From an uncultured Oscillibacter sp. (GTDB lineage: Bacteria; Bacillota; Clostridia; Oscillospirales; Oscillospiraceae): DNA of 61,049 bases. Position 1 is the first letter of the stretch; every line of letters starts with the position of its first letter. Of this stretch, positions 40,318 through 47,884 are shown in pieces. The position numbers and the translations under genes are program-made. Under the pieces are notes generated by a model. It was not told the origin of the DNA, ran no database searches, and saw nothing but the letters and a program-made list of their open reading frames with translations. The DNA lies in contig CAMHBH010000001.1 in the NCBI GenBank assembly GCA_946183175.1, positions 1 to 61,049 of the forward strand, in the 5' to 3' direction.

Positions 40318-41490
40318 ATGAAGCATATTACAATCGGCGAAATCAATAAATTCCAGTGCGTCGGCTCCGAATGTCCCTACACCTGCTGCGGAGGCGGCTG
40401 GGCCATTTCCGTGGACAAGGTGACGGACGAATATTATCAGTCTGTGGAGGGGGATTTCGGAGAGGAACTGCGAACCAAAATTTCCCGGGAACAGACACCC
40501 GCCCTGATGAAGCTGAAGCCGGATGGCCGTTGCCCGTTTCTCAACGAGGAAAACCTGTGCCGGGTCTACATAGAGCTTGGCCCGGAACACATGTGCGACA
40601 CCTGCCGGTTTTATCCGCGTATGGAACGGTCGGCGGGCGACAGGGTTCTGCACTACATGACCATCTCCTGTCCGGAAGTGGGGCGTATTTTTTTCAGCCG
40701 AAAGGCACCGCTCGAATTTCACACTGTGGAGGACGGCAACCCCCGCCTTCAATATCCCGTGTCTTCGCCCGACTGGCACTACTTCCGCCTCGCGGAAAGG
40801 GCCTTTGATGTCAATTTCGAGATTTTGCGCAACCACTCCCTGAACATCGCGCAACGGGAACGCGCGTTACTCCTCTTCAACCGCGCCCTTCAGGACGCGC
40901 TCGACGCCGAAAAGTGGGAGGACGCGGAGAAGCTGTTTACGTTTTTCGCCGCCCCCGAGAACTACCTGAGCATGACGCGCAGTCAGCTCTCCGGACACCT
41001 TCCCAGCAAAGTCCGCTTCTTCCGGGACTTGTGCGAACTCATGTTGAAACGCGAAGGCGGCTCGACCGTTTACCGGATGTTCGCGTTCAGCATTCAGTAT
41101 ATTCTCTCAGCACAGGCCGACATGGACGCGCTTTCCGAATGCCTGAAAATGCTGGACGGGGAGGAGTACCAGCGGGAAGAGGAAAACCTGCTGACGTATT
41201 TCCTCTTCCACTTCTACCTCGACGACGCCCTGCTCGACAAAAGCGCCAACCGTGACTTGTTCCGGAGACTGGTCTTTATTCTCTCGCTCTACCAGTTCTA
41301 CCGAATCTTTACCGCGATTTTTTCCAGCCAGAGAAAGGAAATCATGCCTCTGAAAGAGCGTGTGCTGACGATTGCCTTCCTCTCCCGGTATTTTGAGCAC
41401 AGTCAGGACAAGTTCCGGGAGCAGTTCAATGAGACCCTCGCGCAACACCAGTTCTACGACATGGGTTTCCTGTTCCAGTTGATTTCCTGA
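40318..41490 (+). CDS. FliB-like flagellin lysine-N-methylase family protein
   Basis: The 390-residue protein carries the cysteine pattern of the FliB/YkgJ group near its start: FQCVGSECPYTCCGGGW, followed by GRCPFLNEENLCRVY and MCDTCRFYPR. These cysteines probably hold a metal or cluster. FliB methylates lysines of flagellin in Salmonella; in Clostridia related proteins are often far from flagellar genes, so the substrate here is unknown. The start is ATG 40318 behind CCGGAGGCG. It is convergent with rubrerythrin, with only three bases between stop codons. Confidence 0.75.
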   Translation: MKHITIGEINKFQCVGSECPYTCCGGGWAISVDKVTDEYYQSVEGDFGEELRTKISREQTPALMKLKPDGRCPFLNEENLCRVYIELGPEHMCDTCRFYPRMERSAGDRVLHYMTISCPEVGRIFFSRKAPLEFHTVEDGNPRLQYPVSSPDWHYFRLAERAFDVNFEILRNHSLNIAQRERALLLFNRALQDALDAEKWEDAEKLFTFFAAPENYLSMTRSQLSGHLPSKVRFFRDLCELMLKREGGSTVYRMFAFSIQYILSAQADMDALSECLKMLDGEEYQREEENLLTYFLFHFYLDDALLDKSANRDLFRRLVFILSLYQFYRIFTAIFSSQRKEIMPLKERVLTIAFLSRYFEHSQDKFREQFNETLAQHQFYDMGFLFQLIS

Positions 41491-41505
41491 CCGTCAGGCG
41501 GTCAG
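41487..41505. terminator. Small shared stem at convergent gene ends
   Basis: CTGACCG and CGGTCAG form a seven-base-pair stem that covers both stop codons of the fliB-like and rubrerythrin genes. No T-tract is seen, so termination here is only a possibility. Confidence 0.3.
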
Positions 41506-42108
41506 TACGCCGGGGCCGCCGTAGGGGGCCGCGTCCAGACGCAGAAAGAACCCCTGCGCGTGATTGCATACCGGACAGGTTTTCGGGGCCTCCGCGCCCC
41601 GGTGGATGTGCCCGCAATTGAGGCACAGCCACGCCGTCTCCGCCTCCGCGACGTACAGTCCGCCGCTCCGCAAGAACTCCATGTAGCGGGCGAAGCGGTT
41701 CCCGTGCGACTGCTCAATCTCCGCGATACGCTCGAACGAGTTCGCGATTTCCGGGTAGCCCTCCTCCCGCGCCGTGGCCCCGAACGACGGGTAGAGACTG
41801 CCAGCCTCCTGGTACTCGTTATCCCGCGCCATGCGGAGCAAGTCCAGCACGTCGTTGCTCAGGTTCACGGGGAAATCCCCGGTAATCCGGATCTGCTGTC
41901 CGGCGACGGCCTTCATGTGGTGGTAGAAAACCTGCGCGTGTTCCTTCTCCTGGTTCGCCGTAAAGGTGAAAACGGCGTCGAGTACGTGGAAATTCTGCCT
42001 GCGGCAGAGCGCGGCGGCGAACGTGTAGCGGTTGCGCGCCTGACTTTCCCCGGCGAAGGCCAGCATAAGATTTTGTAAGGTTGCGCTCTCCGGAAACGTC
42101 GTATCCAT
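41494..42108 (-). CDS. rbr: Rubrerythrin
   Basis: Rubrerythrin reduces hydrogen peroxide in anaerobes. The 204-residue protein has a ferritin-like diiron domain with ligands in FAGESQARNRY, ANQEKEHAQVFYHH and IAEIEQSHGNRF. It ends with a C-terminal rubredoxin domain with two Cys pairs (CLNCGH and CPVC). ATG 42108 follows AAGGAGGG. A 40-base palindrome lies 33 bases upstream and may control it. No partner electron carrier is next to it. Confidence 0.93.
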   Translation of the reverse strand: MDTTFPESATLQNLMLAFAGESQARNRYTFAAALCRRQNFHVLDAVFTFTANQEKEHAQVFYHHMKAVAGQQIRITGDFPVNLSNDVLDLLRMARDNEYQEAGSLYPSFGATAREEGYPEIANSFERIAEIEQSHGNRFARYMEFLRSGGLYVAEAETAWLCLNCGHIHRGAEAPKTCPVCNHAQGFFLRLDAAPYGGPGVLTA

Positions 42109-42140
42109 GGGGGACCCTCCTTCTGTGCGCGGAATACGCT

Positions 42141-42180
42141 CCGCGCCCTGATATGGAAAGTGTTTCCAATCAGGGCGCGG
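42141..42180. promoter_or_regulatory. 40-base near-perfect palindrome upstream of rubrerythrin
   Basis: CCGCGCCCTGA and TCAGGGCGCGG frame TGGAAA and TTTCCA with a three-base centre. It could be a dimer operator or a stable leader hairpin. A TATAAA lies directly on its far side (42186-42181, - strand). It lacks a T-tract in the direction of the upstream lipoprotein gene. Confidence 0.6.
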
Positions 42181-42221
42181 TTTATACTGCCACAAAAAGA
42201 AAATCCCGCGCGACGATACGC

Positions 42222-43169
42222 TCAATTTTCAGCGGCAACGTCGTCAAACTCCTCCGGGAAGGCCTCCGCGCCGCCGTACTCCTCCGGGAACTCCGGTTCG
42301 GGCGCGACTTCCTCCGTCCGGACAACGTGATATTCTCCGTCGGCCCCTTCCAGCACTTCCCGGCGAACCGCTCTGAATTCCCCGTCGACAGGCTCCCGCA
42401 CTTCCCGCACTGTCAGGCCGTCGTCGGTGTAGTCCGTGAACTCCTCGCGGACAAGTACCGCCTCGCCGTCCCGGAACTCGTAGTAGTCCACCAGCGGGAA
42501 GTCCTCCGTACCGTTCTTCCAGTCCTCGGTCACGCGGCTGACGATTTCCAGCGCGCCGCCGTCGTTGTAACGGAAACGCTCCACGCAGTCGAGCCCGTCG
42601 TCGCGGCGGTACGTCGAGACGATTTCCCGCGCGTCGGGGTCGGCTTCCGCCCCCCGGAGCGTGAAGGCGTACTCATAAAGCCCCGTGTCCGGGTTCCAGA
42701 TGTAGTAGTAGTGCGGATCGACGCTGCGCGTCACCTGGGCGTAGAGGTCGATATCGTCCGCGCCGTCGAAATTCATGTCGCGCACGGACAGCGCGCTTTC
42801 GACGGTCGGCGACTGCGTCGTCGCGGCCCCCTCGATGGCCGCCACGACGAGTGTCTGAAGCGCGGTTTCCCCCTCGTACACGCGTACCTCCCGGATACCG
42901 TAGCGCACACTGGTGCCCGGTTCGGTCAGGGCCTGTCCGACCGCGTCGAGGCGCAACGTACGCCCGTCGCCGACCGTCGCGACGGTCGACGAGAGTACGC
43001 GGTCTCCGGTCTCGGGGTCGATGTCGTCCGGGCCGGGCTGGATTTCGAGTTCCGGAATGGGCTCGTCCGGCTCCGGCGCGGGCGCTTCGGCGACAGGTTC
43101 CGGCGTCGCCGTCCCGCAGGCCGAAAGCAGTACCAGTACCGACAGGCAGAGTATGATAAACCGTTTCAT
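42222..43169 (-). CDS. Lipoprotein of unknown function
   Basis: A lipoprotein signal peptide (MKRFIILCLSVLVLLSAC, lipobox Cys at 18) is followed by a Pro/Glu-rich spacer (TPEPVAEAPAPEPDEP) and a roughly 250-residue exported domain. That domain contains DMNFDGADDIDLYAQV, a VCBS-like calcium motif, and YYYIWNPDTGLYEY, a pattern seen in proteins that report model values of external substrates. I do not recognise a function. The MKRF start (43169) is placed by AAGGAG; MPMKRF two codons earlier is too close. It has its own promoter. Confidence 0.75.
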   Translation of the reverse strand: MKRFIILCLSVLVLLSACGTATPEPVAEAPAPEPDEPIPELEIQPGPDDIDPETGDRVLSSTVATVGDGRTLRLDAVGQALTEPGTSVRYGIREVRVYEGETALQTLVVAAIEGAATTQSPTVESALSVRDMNFDGADDIDLYAQVTRSVDPHYYYIWNPDTGLYEYAFTLRGAEADPDAREIVSTYRRDDGLDCVERFRYNDGGALEIVSRVTEDWKNGTEDFPLVDYYEFRDGEAVLVREEFTDYTDDGLTVREVREPVDGEFRAVRREVLEGADGEYHVVRTEEVAPEPEFPEEYGGAEAFPEEFDDVAAEN

Positions 43170-43207
43170 GGGCATTCTCCTTCCGTACTCCGATGAAAAC
43201 TTTCTAC

Positions 43208-43235
43208 AGTGTACCACGTTTTCAGGAATTTGCAA
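43208..43235 (-). promoter_or_regulatory. Promoter of the lipoprotein gene
   Basis: TTGCAA (43235-43230), a 16-base spacer and TACACT (43213-43208) on the - strand lie 39 bases before the start. Confidence 0.6.
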
Positions 43236-43247
43236 GGGGTTTCCGGG

Positions 43248-43322
43248 ACGCGCCCCCGTCGCGGAGCGGCGGAGGCGTAACACCCGCTGTCCGAAACGCG
43301 CCCCGTCGCGGAGCGGCGGAGG
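43248..43322. repeat. Duplicated 27/28-base GC-rich element
   Basis: ACGCGCCCCCGTCGCGGAGC.. at 43248-43275 recurs at 43296-43322 with one C fewer, 48 bases apart. Both copies end GAGCGGCGGAGG. They lie between gerQ and the lipoprotein promoter and look like an interspersed intergenic element. Confidence 0.75.
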
Positions 43323-43334
43323 GACAGCGCGCTG

Positions 43335-44036
43335 TTATTGTCTCTGGAAGTTTCCGCCCGGTTCCTGCGCCGTCAGAAGGGAATCGCACAGTTCCCGGCG
43401 GCGCGTGTCGTAGAACTCCACGTACTTGAGCGAGTACAAGTCGCTGACAATATACTGGTCGCGCCCCGACTGGTAAATCGCCAGATAGTCGTTGCCCACG
43501 TCGTAGAGAATCCCTTCCCATGAGACGGTGGTCTGTGTGCCAATCAGGAACGTAGCTACCACGTAGTTCCCCACGTTCCGCAACAACAGCGACTTCATCG
43601 AACCCCGGTAGACCTCCTCCATCGTCGTGGGCGATTCTATCACTTCATTGGACAGGTTGTTTTCGATGTTGGGCCATATCTCGCCCATGTCCTGACTGTC
43701 TATGGTGCGCGGCCCCATGGGTACCGGCGTACGGTCTTCGTCGGGCAGTACGAGCGTCTCGCCCTCGGGGGGCCACTCCCCGGCGTCGATTCCGCCGCGC
43801 CCGGTGTCCGACGCCGCGCGATTGCGCCCGGTATCCCACGCCGCGCCATTGCTCCCGGTGTCCGACGCCGCGCGGGTGTCCATGCCGTTACGCGATGGTG
43901 CGCCATTACTCCCGGCGTCCGGGGCCGCGCGCGGGGCCTCGGACATTGTGCGGGTGTCCATGCCGTCGCGCGCGGGCTTGACTTCCGAAGTCCAGTCCGT
44001 GCGGGTTCGCCCGTAAGTAGCAGGTTGGTTTTTCAT
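43335..44036 (-). CDS. gerQ: GerQ-like spore coat/germination protein with repetitive N-terminus
   Basis: The last 95 residues match the GerQ fold: SLLLRNVGNYVVATFLIGTQ, then SWEGILYDVGNDYLAIYQ and a terminal DLYSLKYVEFYD. In Bacillus, GerQ is a coat protein needed for the cortex lytic enzyme CwlJ to work. The 233-residue product has an extra N-terminal 135 residues, polar and repetitive (DTRAASDTGSNGAAWDTG). ATG 44036 follows GAGGCG. It directly follows a CwlJ-type gene, which supports the call; sequence similarity alone is modest. Confidence 0.68.
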   Translation of the reverse strand: MKNQPATYGRTRTDWTSEVKPARDGMDTRTMSEAPRAAPDAGSNGAPSRNGMDTRAASDTGSNGAAWDTGRNRAASDTGRGGIDAGEWPPEGETLVLPDEDRTPVPMGPRTIDSQDMGEIWPNIENNLSNEVIESPTTMEEVYRGSMKSLLLRNVGNYVVATFLIGTQTTVSWEGILYDVGNDYLAIYQSGRDQYIVSDLYSLKYVEFYDTRRRELCDSLLTAQEPGGNFQRQ

Positions 44037-44061
44037 AGTAACGCCTCGTTTCCGCTTGATT

Positions 44062-44502
44062 TCAGGTTCGATAATACGCGTTGGTTGGATTGTAGAAGCA
44101 GTGGTCGCCGATACGCGTCTGCCAGTAGCCCACCTCCGACGGGAAGAACGAGCGGCAGGTCGGGCCGTAGGGGTTGTAGAACCACATCGACTCGGCCACG
44201 TCGGCAAGGCGGTTCCCGGCAATCGCCCAGTCGGCGATGTCGTAGTGAATCTGCTCCGGCCTCATGTTGTAGATGTTCTGCGGGTTGTACACGCCGCCCT
44301 CCATTTCGCTGGCGCATACAAACTGGTACGGCTGGAAAATAATGTTGCGAATGCTCCCGCGCCCCGTGCGGGCGTACTCCCCGCCCCGCGCGTGGACGCG
44401 GTTCATGACGACCCCCGCCACCGCTTTCATGCCGTTTTCGCCCTCTCCGCCCGCCTCGCATTGAATCAGACGCGCCAGTAATTCACGGTCGGAAAAACTC
44501 AT
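44062..44502 (-). CDS. cwlJ: Spore cortex-lytic hydrolase of the SleB/CwlJ family
   Basis: The 146-residue hydrolase has no signal peptide, as in CwlJ. The catalytic glutamate is E16 in LIQCEAGGEGENGMKAVAGV. Further signature pieces are VVMNRV, IIFQPYQFVCASEM and a terminal YWQTRIGDHCFYNP. It breaks the peptidoglycan cortex in germinating spores. The start follows AAGGAGGG. A CATAGGAT about 25 bases before the start could be part of a mother-cell sigma promoter, but the -35 is uncertain. It is cotranscribed with the gerQ-like gene 25 bases downstream. Confidence 0.88.
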   Translation of the reverse strand: MSFSDRELLARLIQCEAGGEGENGMKAVAGVVMNRVHARGGEYARTGRGSIRNIIFQPYQFVCASEMEGGVYNPQNIYNMRPEQIHYDIADWAIAGNRLADVAESMWFYNPYGPTCRSFFPSEVGYWQTRIGDHCFYNPTNAYYRT

Positions 44503-44824
44503 CCTGATTCCCTCCTTCGCTTCCTCATCCTATGCGCGCCCGACAGAAGGCGTGTTCACCCCTCCGTCAGATTTCAGGTAAGCGCAACGCCTCCGGAGAC
44601 AAGAAGGCGTATCCGCGATTCTGGCGGGCAAGGGTTCGGACAGGACGGCGCGGCTTTATGGAAATCAATTTTTTTACAATGATAGCCTCATCTCCCCGCT
44701 CCGTGGGGCGACAGGGGGAGGCTTTTCCCTGAATCTGACGGTTTCTTTGCCTCCGCGACACGCTTTTCAGGCATACCAGCGCGTAAAAAAGCCTCCCGTG
44801 ACAGGGAGGCCGGGGAGGGCGTCG
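44503..44824. other. Non-coding stretch between cwlJ and the DUF3783 gene
   Basis: The 322 bases contain the DUF3783 terminator (44791-44813). An imperfect GC-rich inverted repeat at about 44686-44730 (GCCTCATCTCCCCG with GGGGGAGGC) looks like an interspersed intergenic element. No gene is seen. Confidence 0.6.
44787..44813 (-). terminator. Terminator of the polysaccharide/tmk operon
   Basis: On the - strand GCCTCCC, TGTCAC, GGGAGGC is followed by TTTTTTA, a textbook intrinsic terminator 12 bases past the DUF3783 stop. Confidence 0.92.
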
Positions 44825-45214
44825 CTATTTGAGGGCCGCGCGTTCGCGCGAGAGTTCCATATACAGCCGCGTCGCGCTCCAGGTGCGGTTGTGTCGGGTC
44901 AGCACCGCCTTCAGACACGTCTCCCCAGCGCCAGCCGCCGCGAGGGCCGGGAGTAGGGCGTCGAGCTCCTCGTCGAGCCCGCACAGCACCGCCATACGCG
45001 ACGGAATCGCCCCGCTGACTGGTGGCGCGTCGTCCAGCGGCGGCACTTCTTCCAGTCCGGCGAGTTCCGAGAGCGTCTTGCCGCAGTCCGTTTTCGCGAC
45101 GGGAATCAGCTCCGCGTCGAACGGTTCCAGCGCGCTCCGTACCGCCAGGATACTCCGAAGGTCTTCAAAGCCGAATAACAGTACCTTTTTGTCCACGCTT
45201 TCCGCCTTTTCCAT
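44825..45214 (-). CDS. DUF3783 protein
   Basis: The 129-residue protein has a Rossmann-like N-terminus (KKVLLFGFEDLRSILAVRSAL) and the DUF3783 end KAVLTRHNRTWSATRLYMEL. Function unknown. It is the last gene of the leftward polysaccharide/tmk operon, seven bases after the Nudix gene. ATG 45214 follows GAGGAA. Confidence 0.75.
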   Translation of the reverse strand: MEKAESVDKKVLLFGFEDLRSILAVRSALEPFDAELIPVAKTDCGKTLSELAGLEEVPPLDDAPPVSGAIPSRMAVLCGLDEELDALLPALAAAGAGETCLKAVLTRHNRTWSATRLYMELSRERAALK

Positions 45215-45221
45215 ACGTTCC

Positions 45222-45707
45222 TCAATCCTTCCCGATTTCTGTCAGCGGCCTTCCGTTCAGGGCCGCGTAGGCCAGCCGTTCCCCCTCGTAGCGCAGTTTC
45301 AGGGAGAAAAACGGGGCGTCCTCCTCCAAGAGCCGCAGAAACAGCGCGTCCCCCGCCCACATCGGCAGGGATAACAGGTCTTTCTTGTCAATCCATTCCA
45401 GTTCGCCCTCGTCGCAGGCGTGCGGGGTACCCGTCCAGCCCGACGCCGTGAACAGGTGCATCAACTCCGGGGGCCAGCGGTCCGAGACGAACGTCACGAT
45501 TCCCCGGTAGCGGTACTCCGTCAGCGTCAGCCCGGTTTCCTCGAACGTTTCGCGCACGAGACACTCTTCCGGGCTTTCGCCGTCCTCGAACTTCCCGCCC
45601 ACGCCGACCCATTTGTCGCGGTTCACGTCGTGTTCCTTCTTAATACGGTGTAACATCAAATACGCGTCCCCGCGTTCCAGATAGCAAAGCGTCGTATTGA
45701 TTATCAT
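45222..45707 (-). CDS. Nudix hydrolase, 8-oxo-dGTP diphosphatase-like
   Basis: The 161-residue protein has the Nudix box GGKFEDGESPEECLVRETFE followed by ETGL, with all catalytic residues of GX5EX7REUXEEXGU present. WVGVGGK and the N-terminal INTTLCYLER resemble MutT/YtkD-type 8-oxo-dGTP hydrolases. ATG 45707 overlaps the tmk stop and follows GGAGG, so it is coupled to tmk: nucleotide supply beside nucleotide cleaning. Substrate not proved. Confidence 0.85.
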   Translation of the reverse strand: MIINTTLCYLERGDAYLMLHRIKKEHDVNRDKWVGVGGKFEDGESPEECLVRETFEETGLTLTEYRYRGIVTFVSDRWPPELMHLFTASGWTGTPHACDEGELEWIDKKDLLSLPMWAGDALFLRLLEEDAPFFSLKLRYEGERLAYAALNGRPLTEIGKD

Positions 45708-46342
45708 GATTCGGCCTCCGTGGCGCGGCGCAGGATTTCGCCGTGAATGTCCCCGACGCTCCGCAGTTCCCCGGCGCGCGTACACTCCACGACCGCCCAG
45801 CCGAAACGCGCCGCGCAGTAGTCAGCGGCCTCGCGGGAGCGGGCCTGGTAGTCCCTGTCGCGCTCGTGGATGTCGGACGCCGCGCCGCGCGCGCGGAGTA
45901 GCCGCAGACTGACGGCGGGGTCTACGCGCAAATAGAACACCGTATCCGGGGCCGGGAGGCCGAGCAAGCCGTACTCGTACGAGAACAGCCAGTCCAGGAA
46001 GGCGTCCCACTGTTCGCGGGGGAGTTTGGAGCACTGATGGACGGCGTTGGAAGTGGTGTAGCGGTCGGCGACGACGGTACCGCCGTCGCCGTAGAACGCG
46101 CCCCAGCCGCGCTTGTAACTCGCGAAGCGGTCGACGGCGTAGAAGCTCGACGCGGCGTAGGCGTTCACGTCGCCGGGGCGCGTCCCGAACGCGCCCGAGA
46201 GGTACATCCGTACCAGCGCGGAGGAGTCGCTTTCGTAGTCGGGGAACGACACCCGCCGCGCGTCCAGCGCCCGCGCGAGTAAATTCGACTGCGTGGCCTT
46301 GCCGCTCCCGTCGAGGCCCTCTAAAACGAACAGTTTCCCCAT
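45704..46342 (-). CDS. tmk: Thymidylate kinase
   Basis: Tmk phosphorylates dTMP to dTDP. The 212-residue protein has the P-loop EGLDGSGKATQSN, DYESDSSALVRMYLSG, the DRY motif in VADRYTTSNAVHQ, and a lid region RARGAASDIHERD. The start at 46342 overlaps the previous gene's stop (TAATG) behind GGAGG. It sits in an operon with a polysaccharide ligase, probably by chance fusion of operons, although dTDP-sugars are precursors of surface glycans. Confidence 0.92.
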   Translation of the reverse strand: MGKLFVLEGLDGSGKATQSNLLARALDARRVSFPDYESDSSALVRMYLSGAFGTRPGDVNAYAASSFYAVDRFASYKRGWGAFYGDGGTVVADRYTTSNAVHQCSKLPREQWDAFLDWLFSYEYGLLGLPAPDTVFYLRVDPAVSLRLLRARGAASDIHERDRDYQARSREAADYCAARFGWAVVECTRAGELRSVGDIHGEILRRATEAES

Positions 46343-47859
46343 TACGAGGCCTCCGCGCGGCACACTTTCACGCCGGCCAGTACCATGGCGAACAGGAACC
46401 AGTAGACCACCTGAATGCGCGGGTAGTGCCAGGGGTAGTCGGCCATACCGCAGAGCGTGATTCCGCACAGTCCGGACGCCGCCGCGCAGGTGACGACTTT
46501 CGCGGGGGTGTCGGGCGCGCCGCGTACGGTACGGAAGCCGCGCTTGACCGTGGCGAAAATCGACGCCAGAAACGCCGCCGCGCCGACAAGTCCGGTCTCA
46601 ATGGCGACCTGTAAATAGAGGTTGTGGGCGTGTACGAACGGCGCGGAGCCGTGGTACAGGCGGAAGTCCTTGATATACTGCCGGACGACATCGGAACCAA
46701 GTCCGGCCCCGTCGAGCGGCGCGCGTTGGATAAGATTCAGCGCGGCCTCGTAGAGCGGGAAGCGGCTGGAGGTCGTGGTATCGTTGAAATTGGTAATGGT
46801 CAGAATGCGCGTCCAGACGGCGGAGGGCAGGAAGGGAATTGCCACGATACACAGCGCAATCAGGGGCGGGATGAGCGCCGGACGCAGGTACAGCACCATG
46901 AGCGCCACGGACAGCGCGAAGCCGACCCACCCGGCGCGGGAGTACGTCATAAGCAGGGCCGCGAGGCCCACGACGAATATCGCGGCGGCGGCGACTTTCC
47001 CGCGCTTGCGGTTCGCGCATACGGCAAGGGCGAGTGTCAATGGCAGGAGCATAACGAGAAATTCGCCGAACGTGTTCGGGTTGTCGAAGTAGGACTGCAC
47101 GCGCCCGGGCATGTCGGGGTTGAGCTTGGCGTCGACGTAGGCGATATTGACCTCAACGCCCTGAATGCGCTGTACGACGCCGTAGACCGACGAGACCGCC
47201 ACGCAGAACGTGCCCCCGGCGCAGAGGCGTTTCAAGTCGTAGGCGTTGCGTACCGCGCTGACTGTCACGAGTAGGCACACGACCGCCGCGAGGTGGTAGC
47301 CCAGGAAGCGCCACGACAAATCGGGCCTGTAGGACAGCGGCGCGGCGGCGACCATCAGGAAGAAGAACGCGACCGGGTACACGCCGATATCGGGGATGTC
47401 AAGCCGGAAGGCGTCGCGGCGCATGGCCCCGGCGTGGAAGAGTACGAGCAGGAACGCGAAGGCCAGCAAGCTCCACGCGTTGTCCCAATAGATGAAGGGA
47501 ATCACCCAGAGGAGCATAATCAGCCAGCTTTCGGCGATTGCGGTACCGTCGCCGAGGTCGAAGGCGAGGCGGGCGAAAACGCTGTCCTCGAACGTGGCCT
47601 CCCAGGCCAGGTACCAGCGGTGCAGGAGGTTCCCCGGGAACGTGGCGGCGGTCGTCAGGGCACGGCATACGCGGCTTTGTTCCCATTCGGCGGACAGCCG
47701 CCCCTCCCGGGACAGTACCGCCAGAACACGACTGCCCGAAGCCTGTCGCGCGCACCAGTTGCCGAAGGCGTACAGCAGTCGCCGCGCCGTACTCCGCCCG
47801 TAGGCCTCCCGCACGGCCATGTACAGACCGCACAGCAGACTTTCTCTCCAAAGTGTCAT
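46342..47859 (-). CDS. O-antigen ligase/polymerase family membrane protein
   Basis: The 505-residue protein has about ten to twelve membrane helices, with the Wzy_C/O-antigen-ligase segment in the second half. Marks are YFDNPNTFGEFLVMLLPL, LLMTYSRAGWVGF, a large outside loop with SSRFPLYEAALNLIQRAP, and APFVHAHNLYLQVAIETGLV with the conserved His. It joins lipid-linked glycan to an acceptor or polymerises it. The start follows AAAGGAGAG. It lies between a GT2 gene and tmk. Confidence 0.88.
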   Translation of the reverse strand: MTLWRESLLCGLYMAVREAYGRSTARRLLYAFGNWCARQASGSRVLAVLSREGRLSAEWEQSRVCRALTTAATFPGNLLHRWYLAWEATFEDSVFARLAFDLGDGTAIAESWLIMLLWVIPFIYWDNAWSLLAFAFLLVLFHAGAMRRDAFRLDIPDIGVYPVAFFFLMVAAAPLSYRPDLSWRFLGYHLAAVVCLLVTVSAVRNAYDLKRLCAGGTFCVAVSSVYGVVQRIQGVEVNIAYVDAKLNPDMPGRVQSYFDNPNTFGEFLVMLLPLTLALAVCANRKRGKVAAAAIFVVGLAALLMTYSRAGWVGFALSVALMVLYLRPALIPPLIALCIVAIPFLPSAVWTRILTITNFNDTTTSSRFPLYEAALNLIQRAPLDGAGLGSDVVRQYIKDFRLYHGSAPFVHAHNLYLQVAIETGLVGAAAFLASIFATVKRGFRTVRGAPDTPAKVVTCAAASGLCGITLCGMADYPWHYPRIQVVYWFLFAMVLAGVKVCRAEAS

Positions 47860-47884
47860 GCAGCAAACTCTCCTTTATTGTGTG

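Noticed and set aside
42081..43196. 371-codon frame opposite the lipoprotein gene
   Set aside because: No ribosome site and no domain; the other strand has a lipobox, a promoter and a proper start.
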